Below, in pieces: positions 57,006-64,000 of a DNA stretch of 64,000 nt. A program made the position numbers and the translations under genes. Source of the DNA: Deltaproteobacteria bacterium (GTDB lineage Bacteria; Myxococcota_A; Polyangia; DRWM01; JAAZOP01); contig JACRCX010000060.1 in the NCBI GenBank assembly GCA_016218815.1, positions 1 through 64,000 on the forward strand, written 5' to 3'. A model generated the notes under the pieces. That model did not search any database. It saw nothing but the letters and a program-made list of their open reading frames with translations, and was not told where the DNA came from. How positions within the stretch are numbered: the stretch's first letter is position 1; every line of letters starts with the position of its first letter.

Positions 57006-58173
57006 GTTCCTCTCCTCCCCGCCGCTCTGCCCCAAGCGGCCCGGCCCCCCGCTTCGCCGATGATCCGCCGGACGTGCCGGACACGGGACGCACGCAGCGG
57101 AACCCAGTCTCGGGACCACCCATCCGCGTGCCGGTGCTCTCGCGGTGCGTGAGACTCGCGAAACAGATGAACGACCCACCTCGCACGGGGATGTTCCAAT
57201 CCAACGGCAGCTCCGAGGTGTCGCATTCGATGCGCGGGTCGACACATCCTCCGGGGCACTCCTCGTAGGGCGTGATGCAGTCTCCCGTCCATTCGCGCAC
57301 GTTTCCGATCATGTCGTCCAGGCCGTACGGACTGCGGCCCGCCGGCCGGCGGCCGACCTCGTCGGTGTCGTCCGGACAGCTCCCGCCGACGTACCGGGCG
57401 TAGTTCGCCTCGTTGCACGTGTAGGCGAAGTCGCCGAGCGGGGGCGAGTCCCACGGCACCACGCGCTCGTCCTCGGGCCCGCACGAGTCCGGCGGCGCGA
57501 CCTCGCACCCTCCCCGGGCGGCCTTCTCCCACTCCGCTTCGGTAGGGAGCCGCTTCCCCTCGTAAGCGCAGTAGTCGGCCGCTTCCGTCATCCAGGTCGA
57601 CGTGAGCGGGTAGTCGTCGTACTGCGGATCACTGAAGTACGGGTCGCGAAGGAACGAGCCCTGCCTCCGTTCGCCCCAGTCGGCCGGGCATTGCCCGACG
57701 CGTTGGCAGCGCTTGAACCTGCGGTTCGTCATCTCGTACCGATCGATGAAGAATCCGGAGACCGTCACGATGCGCTTGGGCGTGGCCGGGAGCGCGATGC
57801 AGCCGAAATCGTCCTCGTCCGAGTCGACACCCATGACGAACGGCCCGGCGGGCACGAAGACCTCTTCGTAGTGGAGGTCGCAGACGCCATCGACGCAGGA
57901 GGCGTATCGGCCGTCTTCCGTGGTGCACTGGGTGAAATCGGCGACCAACTCGCCGCCCGTGCAGCGGCCGGTCTCGGGGCTGCACGTCTCGAGGCCGTTG
58001 CACGGCTCGGCGTCGTCGCACGGCTCCGACTCCGTGCACGGCGTCCCCACGGTCTCCGCGGGTGGGATGACGAACTCCCCCGCGTCGCCCGTCAGGTTCG
58101 TGTCGCCGCAGTCGCAGCCGCCACCGCAGGATGACGCCACGAACGCCGCCACTGCTACCCGCCGCAGGAACAT
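56749..58173 (-). CDS. Formylglycine-generating-enzyme-like (SUMF1) lipoprotein, 3' end runs on
   Basis: A predicted lipoprotein (lipobox VASSC) with a MopE/DUF4215-like Cys segment (CDDAEPCNGLETCSPETGRC), then a full FGE-sulfatase domain: EVFVPAGPFVMGVDS, RYEMTNRRFKRC, WMTEAADYCAYEGKRLPTEAEWEKAARGG, YGLDDMIGNVREWTGD, VRGGSFICFASLTHRESTGTR and GFRCVR, where the family normally ends. FGE oxidises a Cys in sulfatases; many lipoprotein relatives are non-catalytic, and here the second active-site Cys position is not obvious. The frame continues about 85 residues into the next gene; one extra G in the run at about 57051-57056 would instead end it at TGA 57002, giving the 4-bp overlap with the giant gene seen elsewhere. 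GAGGAGG lies 8 bp before the ATG. Confidence 0.83.
   Translation of the reverse strand: MFLRRVAVAAFVASSCGGGCDCGDTNLTGDAGEFVIPPAETVGTPCTESEPCDDAEPCNGLETCSPETGRCTGGELVADFTQCTTEDGRYASCVDGVCDLHYEEVFVPAGPFVMGVDSDEDDFGCIALPATPKRIVTVSGFFIDRYEMTNRRFKRCQRVGQCPADWGERRQGSFLRDPYFSDPQYDDYPLTSTWMTEAADYCAYEGKRLPTEAEWEKAARGGCEVAPPDSCGPEDERVVPWDSPPLGDFAYTCNEANYARYVGGSCPDDTDEVGRRPAGRSPYGLDDMIGNVREWTGDCITPYEECPGGCVDPRIECDTSELPLDWNIPVRGGSFICFASLTHRESTGTRMGGPETGFRCVRPVSGTSGGSSAKRGAGPLGAERRGGEEHDRGVEPTGPVFDSARRTLGMEFAGGGPATTASLNSARGSTSARRRRRRRANSRGSTNAIARRRCGRTRLATPTWTTSPRCSGTT
56926..56934 (-). repeat. Nine-G homopolymer in a signal-peptide coding region
   Basis: The tract puts the 57005 start out of frame with the 1.34-kb-residue downstream frame by one base. 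Slipped-strand change from 9 to 8 would switch the protein on. Confidence 0.85.
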
Positions 58174-58368
58174 CCGACGACCTCCTCGACCGACGCCCGA
58201 ACCATGCGCCGGAACCGGCTGGCGTGCAAGGGCAGCGCGGTCAGGGGCAGTAACTCCGCACGGCGCACTCTCGGGGTTTGACCTGGCCGGGGCCGGCCGA
58301 GCCCCGCCGAAGCCCGGCCAGGGCGAAGGCCGACGCGGACTTGCCGCGTCAAGGTTCCACTGGAAAGC

Positions 58369-58393
58369 TTGACTAACGGCGGTCGTTGGTCAA
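58369..58393. promoter_or_regulatory. 25-bp inverted repeat upstream of the Fic gene
   Basis: Arms TTGACTAACG (58369-58378) and CGTTGGTCAA (58384-58393) pair at 9 of 10 positions around a 5-bp centre, 12 bp upstream of the fic ATG. The left arm could double as a -35 (TTGACT). Good candidate operator for the C-terminal winged helix of the Fic protein itself. Confidence 0.55.
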
Positions 58394-58405
58394 CCTTTCG
58401 ATCCG

Positions 58406-59644
58406 ATGCCGCGATTCGTCCAACGCACCTGGCCCGCCAATCCGGACGCTCCCGGGGGGCGAGCCGACCGCCGCGCTTTCTCGTACCAGGCCTACGTCCC
58501 CGATTCGATCGCCCAGCGGCGCTTCTCGCTTTCGTCGACCGACGCGGCGGCGGTCTCCGAGGCGGAACGCGCGGTCGACGCACTCAACCGCGACCCGCCG
58601 CGGATGGCGGCGCTGGAGGTCCTGGCGCGTCGCCTCCTCCGCGCGGAGTCCGTCGCCTCGTCCCGGATCGAGGGGCTCGTCCTGTCGCACCGCCGTCTCG
58701 CCCGGGCCGAGGTCGAAGCGATCGAGTCGCGCGACGAGACGGCCGCGTCGGTGCTCGGCAATGTCGCGGCCATGGAGCGCGCCGTCGCGCTGGGATCCGG
58801 CGCTGGGGCGCTCGAGCTGGACGACGTGCTGGCGTTGCACCGCGAGCTCCTTCTGGCCACGACGACGCCGGAGATCGCCGGCGTGCTGCGTACGCGCCAG
58901 AATTGGGTCGGGGGGAACCTGCTCCATCCGGGGCGCGCGGAGTTCGTCCCGCCGCCGCCGGAGTTGGTGCGCGGCCTGGTCGCGGATCTGTGCGCCTTCG
59001 CCAACCGCGAAGACCTCCCGCCGGCGGCGCAGGCCGCCGTCGCGCACGCGCAGTTCGAGACGATCCATCCCTTCGCCGACGGCAACGGACGGGTCGGCCG
59101 CGCTCTTGTGCACGTCGTGCTGCGGCGCCGCGGCCTGGCGCCGCACTACGTTCCGCCGGTCAGCCTCGTGCTGGCGGCGGACGCCCGGGCGTATGTCGAG
59201 GGACTCACCGCATACCGGGACGAGCGGATCGGGGACTGGGTGCACCTGTTCGCCGGCGCTCTGGCCCGGGCCGCCGCCAAGGCCCGGGAGCTTGCGATGC
59301 GGCTGACGTCTCTCCAGGACGCTTGGCGGAAGCGCACGGGCGGCCCGCGCGCGCACTCCAGCGCCGAGGCGCTGATCGTGCGGCTGCCCGCTCACCCGAT
59401 CGTGACTGTCGCTTCGGCCCAGACGATCCTGGGGCGTTCGAAGCAGGCGGTCAACGAGGCCGTCCGTGCGCTGGCGGACGCCGGCATCCTCCGGCCGGTG
59501 ACCCTGGCGCGCCGCAACCGGGCGTGGGAGGCGCCGGAGCTGTTCGACCTGATCGACGACGTCGAGCGCGAGCTGGCGACACCGGATGACCCGGGCGCCG
59601 CCCACCGGCCCGCGCCCTCCACACCCCGGCGGACACGCTCCTGA
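58406..59644 (+). CDS. Fic-domain protein with autoinhibitory motif and C-terminal HTH
   Basis: A 412-residue protein. N-terminal inhibitory helix S-S-R-I-E-G (85-90) matches the [S/T]xxxE[G/N] motif that blocks ATP; the Fic core has the catalytic HPFADGNGR (221-229) and the flap segment GGNLLHPGRAEFVPPPP. Residues about 345-400 form a winged helix (LPAHPIVTVASAQTILG, SKQAVNEAVRALADAGIL). Fic proteins transfer AMP or other nucleotides to proteins; class II members with this fusion are self-contained and often autoregulated. There is no good Shine-Dalgarno. No partner antitoxin gene lies upstream. Confidence 0.9.
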   Translation: MPRFVQRTWPANPDAPGGRADRRAFSYQAYVPDSIAQRRFSLSSTDAAAVSEAERAVDALNRDPPRMAALEVLARRLLRAESVASSRIEGLVLSHRRLARAEVEAIESRDETAASVLGNVAAMERAVALGSGAGALELDDVLALHRELLLATTTPEIAGVLRTRQNWVGGNLLHPGRAEFVPPPPELVRGLVADLCAFANREDLPPAAQAAVAHAQFETIHPFADGNGRVGRALVHVVLRRRGLAPHYVPPVSLVLAADARAYVEGLTAYRDERIGDWVHLFAGALARAAAKARELAMRLTSLQDAWRKRTGGPRAHSSAEALIVRLPAHPIVTVASAQTILGRSKQAVNEAVRALADAGILRPVTLARRNRAWEAPELFDLIDDVERELATPDDPGAAHRPAPSTPRRTRS

Positions 59645-59657
59645 CCGCGCTTCCTCC

Positions 59658-61844
59658 TCACTCCACCGGCACGATGTCGATGTACTCCAGGAACGTGTAC
59701 GACCACTCGCCGGTCGTCGCCGAACGGCCGCCCGTCTCCACGGACAAGGAACCGTCGCGCAGGTCGATCGTCGTCGTGCGCGTGAACGTGCGCGCGGCGT
59801 CGCCCGTGGGCTCGTCGTCGATCACCGCCGTGCCCTCGATGCGGACGTGGTGCGGGTCCGAGGGGTAGGCGCGCGCCGGGCGCCCGGCGCCCACCGTCAC
59901 CTCGTAGCGGCCGTTCGCCAACGCGAACTCGAACAGATTGTCGCGGCCGTAGTCGTCGTAGACGTAGCTCCGCTGCCGCTCGTCGTACCCGTCCACCTCG
60001 TCGTAGCCGTACAGCGCGATCGAAGGGTCCCCGACGAACTCGCCGTACCACCCGTACCCCAACGCCGCGTCGTACGGCATCCAACCGATCTTGAGGTAGG
60101 TGTTCCCCCCGACCACCAGCGGGTCGTCGGTCGGCCGGCCGGCCGGGTCCTGGAAGTTGAGGTGGTACGCGCCACGCGGCCGAAGTCCCGTGTCGGTCTC
60201 CAGCACCGGCACCGTGCCGCGCGAGCCCTCGATGTACCTGCCCAGCTCGTGCCGCAACGTCATCAGCGCGTCGGGGTCCTTCGTCCAGCTCGTCAGGCCC
60301 GAGGCCGCCGAGTCGACTGCGGGGTCGACCGTCTCGGCCGTGAACGGCCGCGGGTAACGACCGCCGTTCGCCAGCCACAGGTACTCGTAGTCCTCGAATC
60401 CCTCGCGCAACAGCTCCGCGCGGATCGTCGGGTTGGGTCCGTCGAAGAACCGCCCGGCGTCGTAGTACGCCCACCCCGTCGCCCGCAGGTGCCACGAGAC
60501 CCACGGGATGATGCGCTCGTGCATCCCCTGCGCGTCCACGCGCGTCGGGTTGAAGTACGGGTCCGGGTCGTGGTCCAGGCTGTAGAGCCAGACTTCCTCG
60601 CCGTGGTCGCGCTGCCGCAGCCAGGCGTAGCCCTGCTCGTAGGCGCGGATGTGCGCGATCCAGATGTCGTAGCCGCACGCGCCGCCCGAATCCTCGGCGA
60701 TCCCGGGCTTGGGCTCCTCGCTGATCGCGATGCGCAGCGCGGGCGCCGCGGCGCGAGCCATGCGGCACAGGTGCGCCGCCAGCCGCTCGTCCTCCTCGTT
60801 CTGCGGCTCGTTCTGCACGTACCAGTACGCCTTGTCCGCCATGCCGCCCGCGACCAGGTACTGCTCCAGGCCCGTGAGGAATCGCGACCAGGCGGCGTTG
60901 TACTCCGCCGTCCCGAACTGGTCGCCGCGGCCCACGCCGCAGAACGTGTCCGGGCGCGGCGTCGAGTTGTCGACGAACTGGAAGGCGAGGGCGCTCGGGA
61001 AGCCGACGCCGTTCCAGCCCTCCCCCAGGATGTACCGCCGCGCGAGCCAGTGGATCGCGTACTCGTCCCCCTCGTCCGGCTCGCCGTAGAACGTCGTGCA
61101 GCGCGTCGGCGACGCGTCGCTGTCCCACGTGATGCGCCAGGTGAAGCCGCTCGGCCACGTCACCCCGGTCGGCGTCAGCCGGTGCTCGAAAAGCATGTCC
61201 TTGGCGTCCTCGACGGTTCCCCCCGCGGGGGCCAGCGACGACACGTCGAGATAGAGCAGGCTGTCGAAGTGGATTTCCCGCGGGAGCGCGAAGTCGAAAA
61301 CCGTCAGGACGACGGGAACCGCGATCGCGCCGCCGCCCGGCGCCGTGACGTGCAGCGTCGTGGCGTGCTCGCCCGCGGGCGCGCCCTCCGGCACGTACAC
61401 CGTGAGCCACACGGGGACGCCGTGGTCGCTCGAAAGCACGACGTCGCCCCCGGAGGCGAGCGGGTCGAGCTGCTCGGCCCAACCGTCCTGGTAGCGCGCG
61501 ACCGCCAGCTCGAGGCGCTGGTCGGCGCCCAGGTCCGGGAAGGGATCGACCGCGACGCGCGCCGTCCCGCTCGCCGGTCCCAGCACGAGCTGCACCGGCT
61601 CGAATTCGTTTCTCGCGGCGGAGAGGTGCAGCCCCGAGCGTCTGTCCTCCGGCGGCCGATCACCCGTGCGCAGCCTGCGCGTTGCCGGCGTCGTCCACAG
61701 CGTCAGCGCCGCCGTGGACTCCTCGAGCGTGTACGTGAAGGAGGTGGCGCGCAACGTCTCGGTCGGCACCGGTCCGCCGGAATCCGCGCCGCCGCAGGCG
61801 GCCAGCGTCGCTGCCGCGGCCAGGAAGATCGCGCGACGCTCCAC
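59658..61844 (-). CDS. DUF4091 (GH123-like) lipoprotein
   Basis: A 728-residue predicted lipoprotein (lipobox TLAAC). It has an N-terminal beta-sandwich (SGLHLSAARNEFEPVQLVLG, VPVWLTVYVPEGAPAGEHAT), a TIM-barrel-type catalytic region of the DUF4091/GH123 style (RFLTGLEQYLVAGGMADKAY then WYVQNEPQNEED with the acidic pair, and ISEEPKPG), and a C-terminal beta region (YEVTVGAGRPARAYPSD, TFLEYIDIVPVE). GH123 enzymes are beta-N-acetylgalactosaminidases; the acidic pair E-P-Q-N-E-E is plausible as catalytic, but substrate and activity are inferred. GGGAGG lies 9 bp before the ATG. Confidence 0.8.
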   Translation of the reverse strand: MERRAIFLAAAATLAACGGADSGGPVPTETLRATSFTYTLEESTAALTLWTTPATRRLRTGDRPPEDRRSGLHLSAARNEFEPVQLVLGPASGTARVAVDPFPDLGADQRLELAVARYQDGWAEQLDPLASGGDVVLSSDHGVPVWLTVYVPEGAPAGEHATTLHVTAPGGGAIAVPVVLTVFDFALPREIHFDSLLYLDVSSLAPAGGTVEDAKDMLFEHRLTPTGVTWPSGFTWRITWDSDASPTRCTTFYGEPDEGDEYAIHWLARRYILGEGWNGVGFPSALAFQFVDNSTPRPDTFCGVGRGDQFGTAEYNAAWSRFLTGLEQYLVAGGMADKAYWYVQNEPQNEEDERLAAHLCRMARAAAPALRIAISEEPKPGIAEDSGGACGYDIWIAHIRAYEQGYAWLRQRDHGEEVWLYSLDHDPDPYFNPTRVDAQGMHERIIPWVSWHLRATGWAYYDAGRFFDGPNPTIRAELLREGFEDYEYLWLANGGRYPRPFTAETVDPAVDSAASGLTSWTKDPDALMTLRHELGRYIEGSRGTVPVLETDTGLRPRGAYHLNFQDPAGRPTDDPLVVGGNTYLKIGWMPYDAALGYGWYGEFVGDPSIALYGYDEVDGYDERQRSYVYDDYGRDNLFEFALANGRYEVTVGAGRPARAYPSDPHHVRIEGTAVIDDEPTGDAARTFTRTTTIDLRDGSLSVETGGRSATTGEWSYTFLEYIDIVPVE

Positions 61845-61857
61845 CGCCTTGCCTCCC

Positions 61858-61913
61858 TGCCGCCTCGTCCGCTCGTCCGCTCGTCCGCTCGCCCCCCCCG
61901 TCCGCTCGCCCCT
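61858..61913. repeat. Short tandem repeat (CGTCCGCT)
   Basis: Three to four imperfect copies of CGTCCGCT with a C8 run between them, in the spacer upstream of the DUF4091 gene, next to the 3' end of the type-3-repeat lipoprotein gene. Confidence 0.7.
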
Positions 61914-63149
61914 CTACCGCGCCACCATCAATCCGGCGAACGACGTGGCGGTGCGGTACGTGCGCAGTCCGGGCGCACCGAACGGGAGCGCGGTGCTGGT
62001 CGCGGTGGCCGTGACCGGGGCCGCGACCGGTGATTCCAGCGAGCAGGCCAGGTTGGAGCCGACGACCAGGAAGGACATGCGGTAGTCGACGCCGACGGCG
62101 AGCGCCACGCCGGAGTCGCGCTGGGCGAGCACGGCGTAGGCGGAGCCGTCCCAGTAGCGGATCTCGACGCGGGCGTGCGCCATGTCGAGGCCGCAGGAGT
62201 ACCAGCGGACCGTCCCGTCGGTGAACGTGATCGTGCGGGCGAGGATGCCGGCTTGCTTGCTCGTGCCGCCGCCGCCCGGCCCCAATTCCGTCACGCGGAA
62301 CGTGGCTTGCAGGAAGACGTCGTCGCCGAGCCCCCAGGGGTCGTAGAACGCCACGGCGCTCGCGGCCGAATCGGTCTCCGAGTAGATGTCGGTTCCCAGC
62401 ACCCACGTCCCGGAGGATTCGAGCCAGCCCGGATCGGACGGCGCGAGGAGGAGCGGCTCGAATCGCTCGATGGCCAGGGCGCGGTCCGGATCGCTCGGCG
62501 GCTCGCAGGCGTCGCCGAGGCCGTCGAGATCGGCATTGGCCTGCGTGGCGTTCGCGACCAGGGGACAGTTGTCGCAATCGTCCATCAAGCCGTCGCCGTC
62601 CTCGTCGTGAATGCTCGTTCCGGGAGCGCAGGCGCAGAGGTCGATCTCGTCGGGAATCGTGTCCCCGTCGGTGTCGCCGGTTTCGCAGGCGTCGCCGATC
62701 CCGTCCACGTCGCAATCCTCCTGGCCGGGGTTCCAGACGTCGGGACAGTTGTCGGCGGTGTTGAGCACGCCGTCGCCGTCGTTGTCGTCCGACGGCACGT
62801 CCGCTTCCGCCTCGGCATCCGCCGCATCGCCGGCATCGGCATCCGCCTCCGCCTCGGCTTCGGCGGGCACGTCCGCGTCGACGCCCTCGTCGGTGTCCGC
62901 GTCGGCGCCCTCGTCGCCGTCGGCGCCTTCATCGACGTCGGCATCCGCGTCCGTCTCGGCCTCGACGATCGCGTCCCCGTCCGGCGCCGCGTCGGCGTCG
63001 GCATCGGCATCGATGTCGGGCGAGACGTCGCCGTCCCCGGTCGTTTGATCCCGCTCGGCGTCGGGCGGGATGTAGTACGGATTGGCCTCGGTGCACGCGA
63101 GCGGCACCGACACCAGCCACAAGAGCCCCGCGAGCATTCGCGACTTCAT
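61914..63149 (-). CDS. Thrombospondin-type-3-repeat lipoprotein with lectin-like domain
   Basis: A 411-residue predicted lipoprotein (lipobox SVPLAC). An extreme Asp/Ala/Glu linker (residues 37-120; many D-A-D-A repeats) is followed by about four thrombospondin type 3 calcium repeats (DNDGDGVLNTADNCPDVWNP, DVDGIGDACE, DTDGDTIPDEIDLCACA, DEDGDGLMDDCDNCPLVANA) and a C-terminal beta-sandwich of about 190 residues (VFLQATFRVTELGPGGGGTS, ARVEIRYWDGSAYAVLAQRD) that looks like a LamG/DUF1080-type module. Probably calcium-dependent surface adhesion or glycan binding; not proved. TAGAGT 7 bp before the ATG marks a leaderless start. Confidence 0.82.
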   Translation of the reverse strand: MKSRMLAGLLWLVSVPLACTEANPYYIPPDAERDQTTGDGDVSPDIDADADADAAPDGDAIVEAETDADADVDEGADGDEGADADTDEGVDADVPAEAEAEADADAGDAADAEAEADVPSDDNDGDGVLNTADNCPDVWNPGQEDCDVDGIGDACETGDTDGDTIPDEIDLCACAPGTSIHDEDGDGLMDDCDNCPLVANATQANADLDGLGDACEPPSDPDRALAIERFEPLLLAPSDPGWLESSGTWVLGTDIYSETDSAASAVAFYDPWGLGDDVFLQATFRVTELGPGGGGTSKQAGILARTITFTDGTVRWYSCGLDMAHARVEIRYWDGSAYAVLAQRDSGVALAVGVDYRMSFLVVGSNLACSLESPVAAPVTATATSTALPFGAPGLRTYRTATSFAGLMVAR

Positions 63150-63156
63150 GCCTGGG

Positions 63157-63185
63157 ACTCTACATGGCGTGGGGCGAAGCGTCCA
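63157..63185 (-). promoter_or_regulatory. Leaderless promoter of the type-3-repeat lipoprotein gene
   Basis: Minus-strand TGGACG (63180-63185), 17 bp, TAGAGT (63157-63162), 7 bp, ATG at 63149. Back to back with the FHA promoter. Confidence 0.5.
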
Positions 63186-63215
63186 GCGGGAGCCGCCAGC
63201 CCGGCCTCGGGCGCG

Positions 63216-63244
63216 TTGGCTCGCCGGGGAGCGGATGGTAGAGT
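63216..63244 (+). promoter_or_regulatory. Near-leaderless promoter of the FHA-domain gene
   Basis: TTGGCT (63216-63221), 17 bp, TAGAGT (63239-63244), 9 bp, ATG at 63254. No Shine-Dalgarno. Confidence 0.5.
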
Positions 63245-63253
63245 GGCGGCGCC

Positions 63254-64000
63254 ATGAGAGCAGCGAGCGCAACGGGGCGTCGGTCGGGCTCGGAGCCGCG
63301 CGGACGGGGTGGCGAGGGGTCGAGTTTTCCGGGGCTCGTGCGGGCGTGGGCGCCGCCGGGGATCCGCGGAGGAGACCGCATGCCCGTCCGCGAGTCGCTG
63401 GTCGTCGGCCGCTCGTCGGAGGCGACGTGGAGCATCGCGGACAGCGAGCTGTCGGGCCGGCACTTCGAGCTGCGGAGGGTGGACTCGCGGCTGCTCGTTC
63501 GTGACCTCGACTCGACGAACGGCTGCGCCGTGAACGGCGAGTGGCTGACGGCGCCGCGGGAGGTGGAGACGGAGGACCTGGTGCGGGCCGGGCGTTGCCT
63601 GTTCGTGGTGCATCCGCGGCCGGCGACGGCCCCTTCGCCGTCGCGGACGACGGCCGCGACGGGCACAAGCCCCGCGGATCGCCTGGCCGGGGCTCCGGCG
63701 CGCTTCGTGGGCTGCCTGCGCCGCGCCCTGCTGGAGGCGCAGCTCGATCCCCTGCCGGCGGTGGCGGCGCTGCGCACGGACGACCTGGAGGCCCTGACCC
63801 TGCTCGGTCCGTCGGCGCGCGCGGACCAGGAGCGCGAGGCGCTGGCGCTCGAGCTGGCCGCCCTGGTGCGCGACACCTGCGACGGTCCGGCGGCCATCCT
63901 GCACCAGCTCGTGCTCACGCGGCACGGCGATTCCCCCGTGCTGCAGCGCATCGGTGCCTGCACGCCGGAGGAGGCCGATGAGGCCACGGGCTACGAGCGG
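63254..64000 (+). CDS. FHA-domain protein, C-terminus beyond the window
   Basis: The frame opens at ATG 63254 and is still open at the right edge (249 codons). Residues about 42-105 are a forkhead-associated domain with VVGRSSEATW, S-G-R-H-F-E-L and the D-S-T-N-G loop that bind phosphothreonine; residues about 145-249 are helical (VGCLRRALLEAQLDPLPAVA, QEREALALELAALVRDTC). Proteins starting this way in Myxococcota are often sigma-54 activators or Ser/Thr-kinase signalling partners, but the decisive output domain lies outside the window. Start chosen by the TAGAGT promoter 9 bp upstream. Confidence 0.8.
   Translation, partial: MRAASATGRRSGSEPRGRGGEGSSFPGLVRAWAPPGIRGGDRMPVRESLVVGRSSEATWSIADSELSGRHFELRRVDSRLLVRDLDSTNGCAVNGEWLTAPREVETEDLVRAGRCLFVVHPRPATAPSPSRTTAATGTSPADRLAGAPARFVGCLRRALLEAQLDPLPAVAALRTDDLEALTLLGPSARADQEREALALELAALVRDTCDGPAAILHQLVLTRHGDSPVLQRIGACTPEEADEATGYER

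Overview
The window is about 72% GC and comes from a chromosome of a myxobacterium-like organism (phylum Myxococcota; probably an uncultured lineage). The evidence is a subtilisin-like protease with a MYXO-CTERM-type C-terminal sorting tail (39174-42815), many lipoproteins with Asp/Glu/Ala-rich linkers after the lipobox, Cys-rich DUF4215/MopE-type repeats, DUF3160 and DUF4091 proteins, and a LexA gene whose promoter carries a box resembling the Myxococcus xanthus one. I see no rRNA, tRNA, CRISPR array, insertion sequence or prophage.

Layout. 2-2784 (+): an OYE/dienoyl-CoA-reductase-type flavoenzyme cut by the left edge, a 2x[4Fe-4S] ferredoxin and a deoxynucleoside kinase. 2820-6068: a CE1 esterase lipoprotein, two unknown lipoproteins and a DUF4242 protein. 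6180-23929 (-): a very long co-directional block of 13 genes (a cyclase remnant lies at its end), many joined by 4-bp ATGA/GTGA overlaps. Its promoter-distal part is metabolic (endonuclease III, M17 aminopeptidase, an N-terminal-B12 methylmalonyl-CoA mutase, a CaiB-type CoA transferase, HemL). Its promoter-proximal part is an envelope system (transglutaminase/7TM protein, ATP-grasp ligase, three TPR proteins, an outer-membrane beta-barrel, a Cys-rich lipoprotein and a Cys-rich cytosolic protein). 24117-25873: a decayed metal-uptake locus with an intact Fur regulator and Zn-ribbon protein, a FeoA domain fused to a broken outer-membrane transporter, and a HAMP-domain scrap. 26196-29368: a cytochrome c lipoprotein, a MopE/DUF2135-like lipoprotein and a CBM9-like lipoprotein. 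29373-33680: a lone type III export gene (SctR/FliP family) in operon with a GspE-N-domain protein, divergent from two unknown genes and a cupin. 33711-39078: two calcium-motif lipoproteins, LexA, an unknown helical protein, PanC, Maf and the YggS PLP-homeostasis protein. 39174-50699: subtilase, DUF72, NFACT, a CHASE4 membrane protein, a two-domain VOC protein and a TolB/DUF3160 lipoprotein. 51167-58173 (-): an operon of a formylglycine-generating-enzyme-like lipoprotein, a giant surface lipoprotein with a G9 tract in its signal peptide, and a second MopE/DUF2135-like lipoprotein. 58406-64000: a Fic protein behind a large inverted repeat, a DUF4091 glycosidase-like lipoprotein, a thrombospondin-type-3 lipoprotein, and an FHA-domain protein cut by the right edge.

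Three themes run through the window. First, many stand-alone genes have a promoter of the form TTGnnn, 17-18 bp, TAnnnT (or near), 7-9 bp, ATG, so transcription should start at or within about 2 bp of the start codon (leaderless mRNAs); genes inside operons use strong Shine-Dalgarno sites. Second, several families of short, internally repetitive dispersed sequences sit between genes and also inside genes, where they supply codons, a start codon, a ribosome site or a stop codon. Third, there are several decay or frameshift scars: a cyclase tail, a HAMP scrap, a broken transporter, and a homopolymer frameshift that is either a sequencing error or a phase-variation switch.

All family calls are from reading the translated sequence and remembered family signatures; no database search was run.
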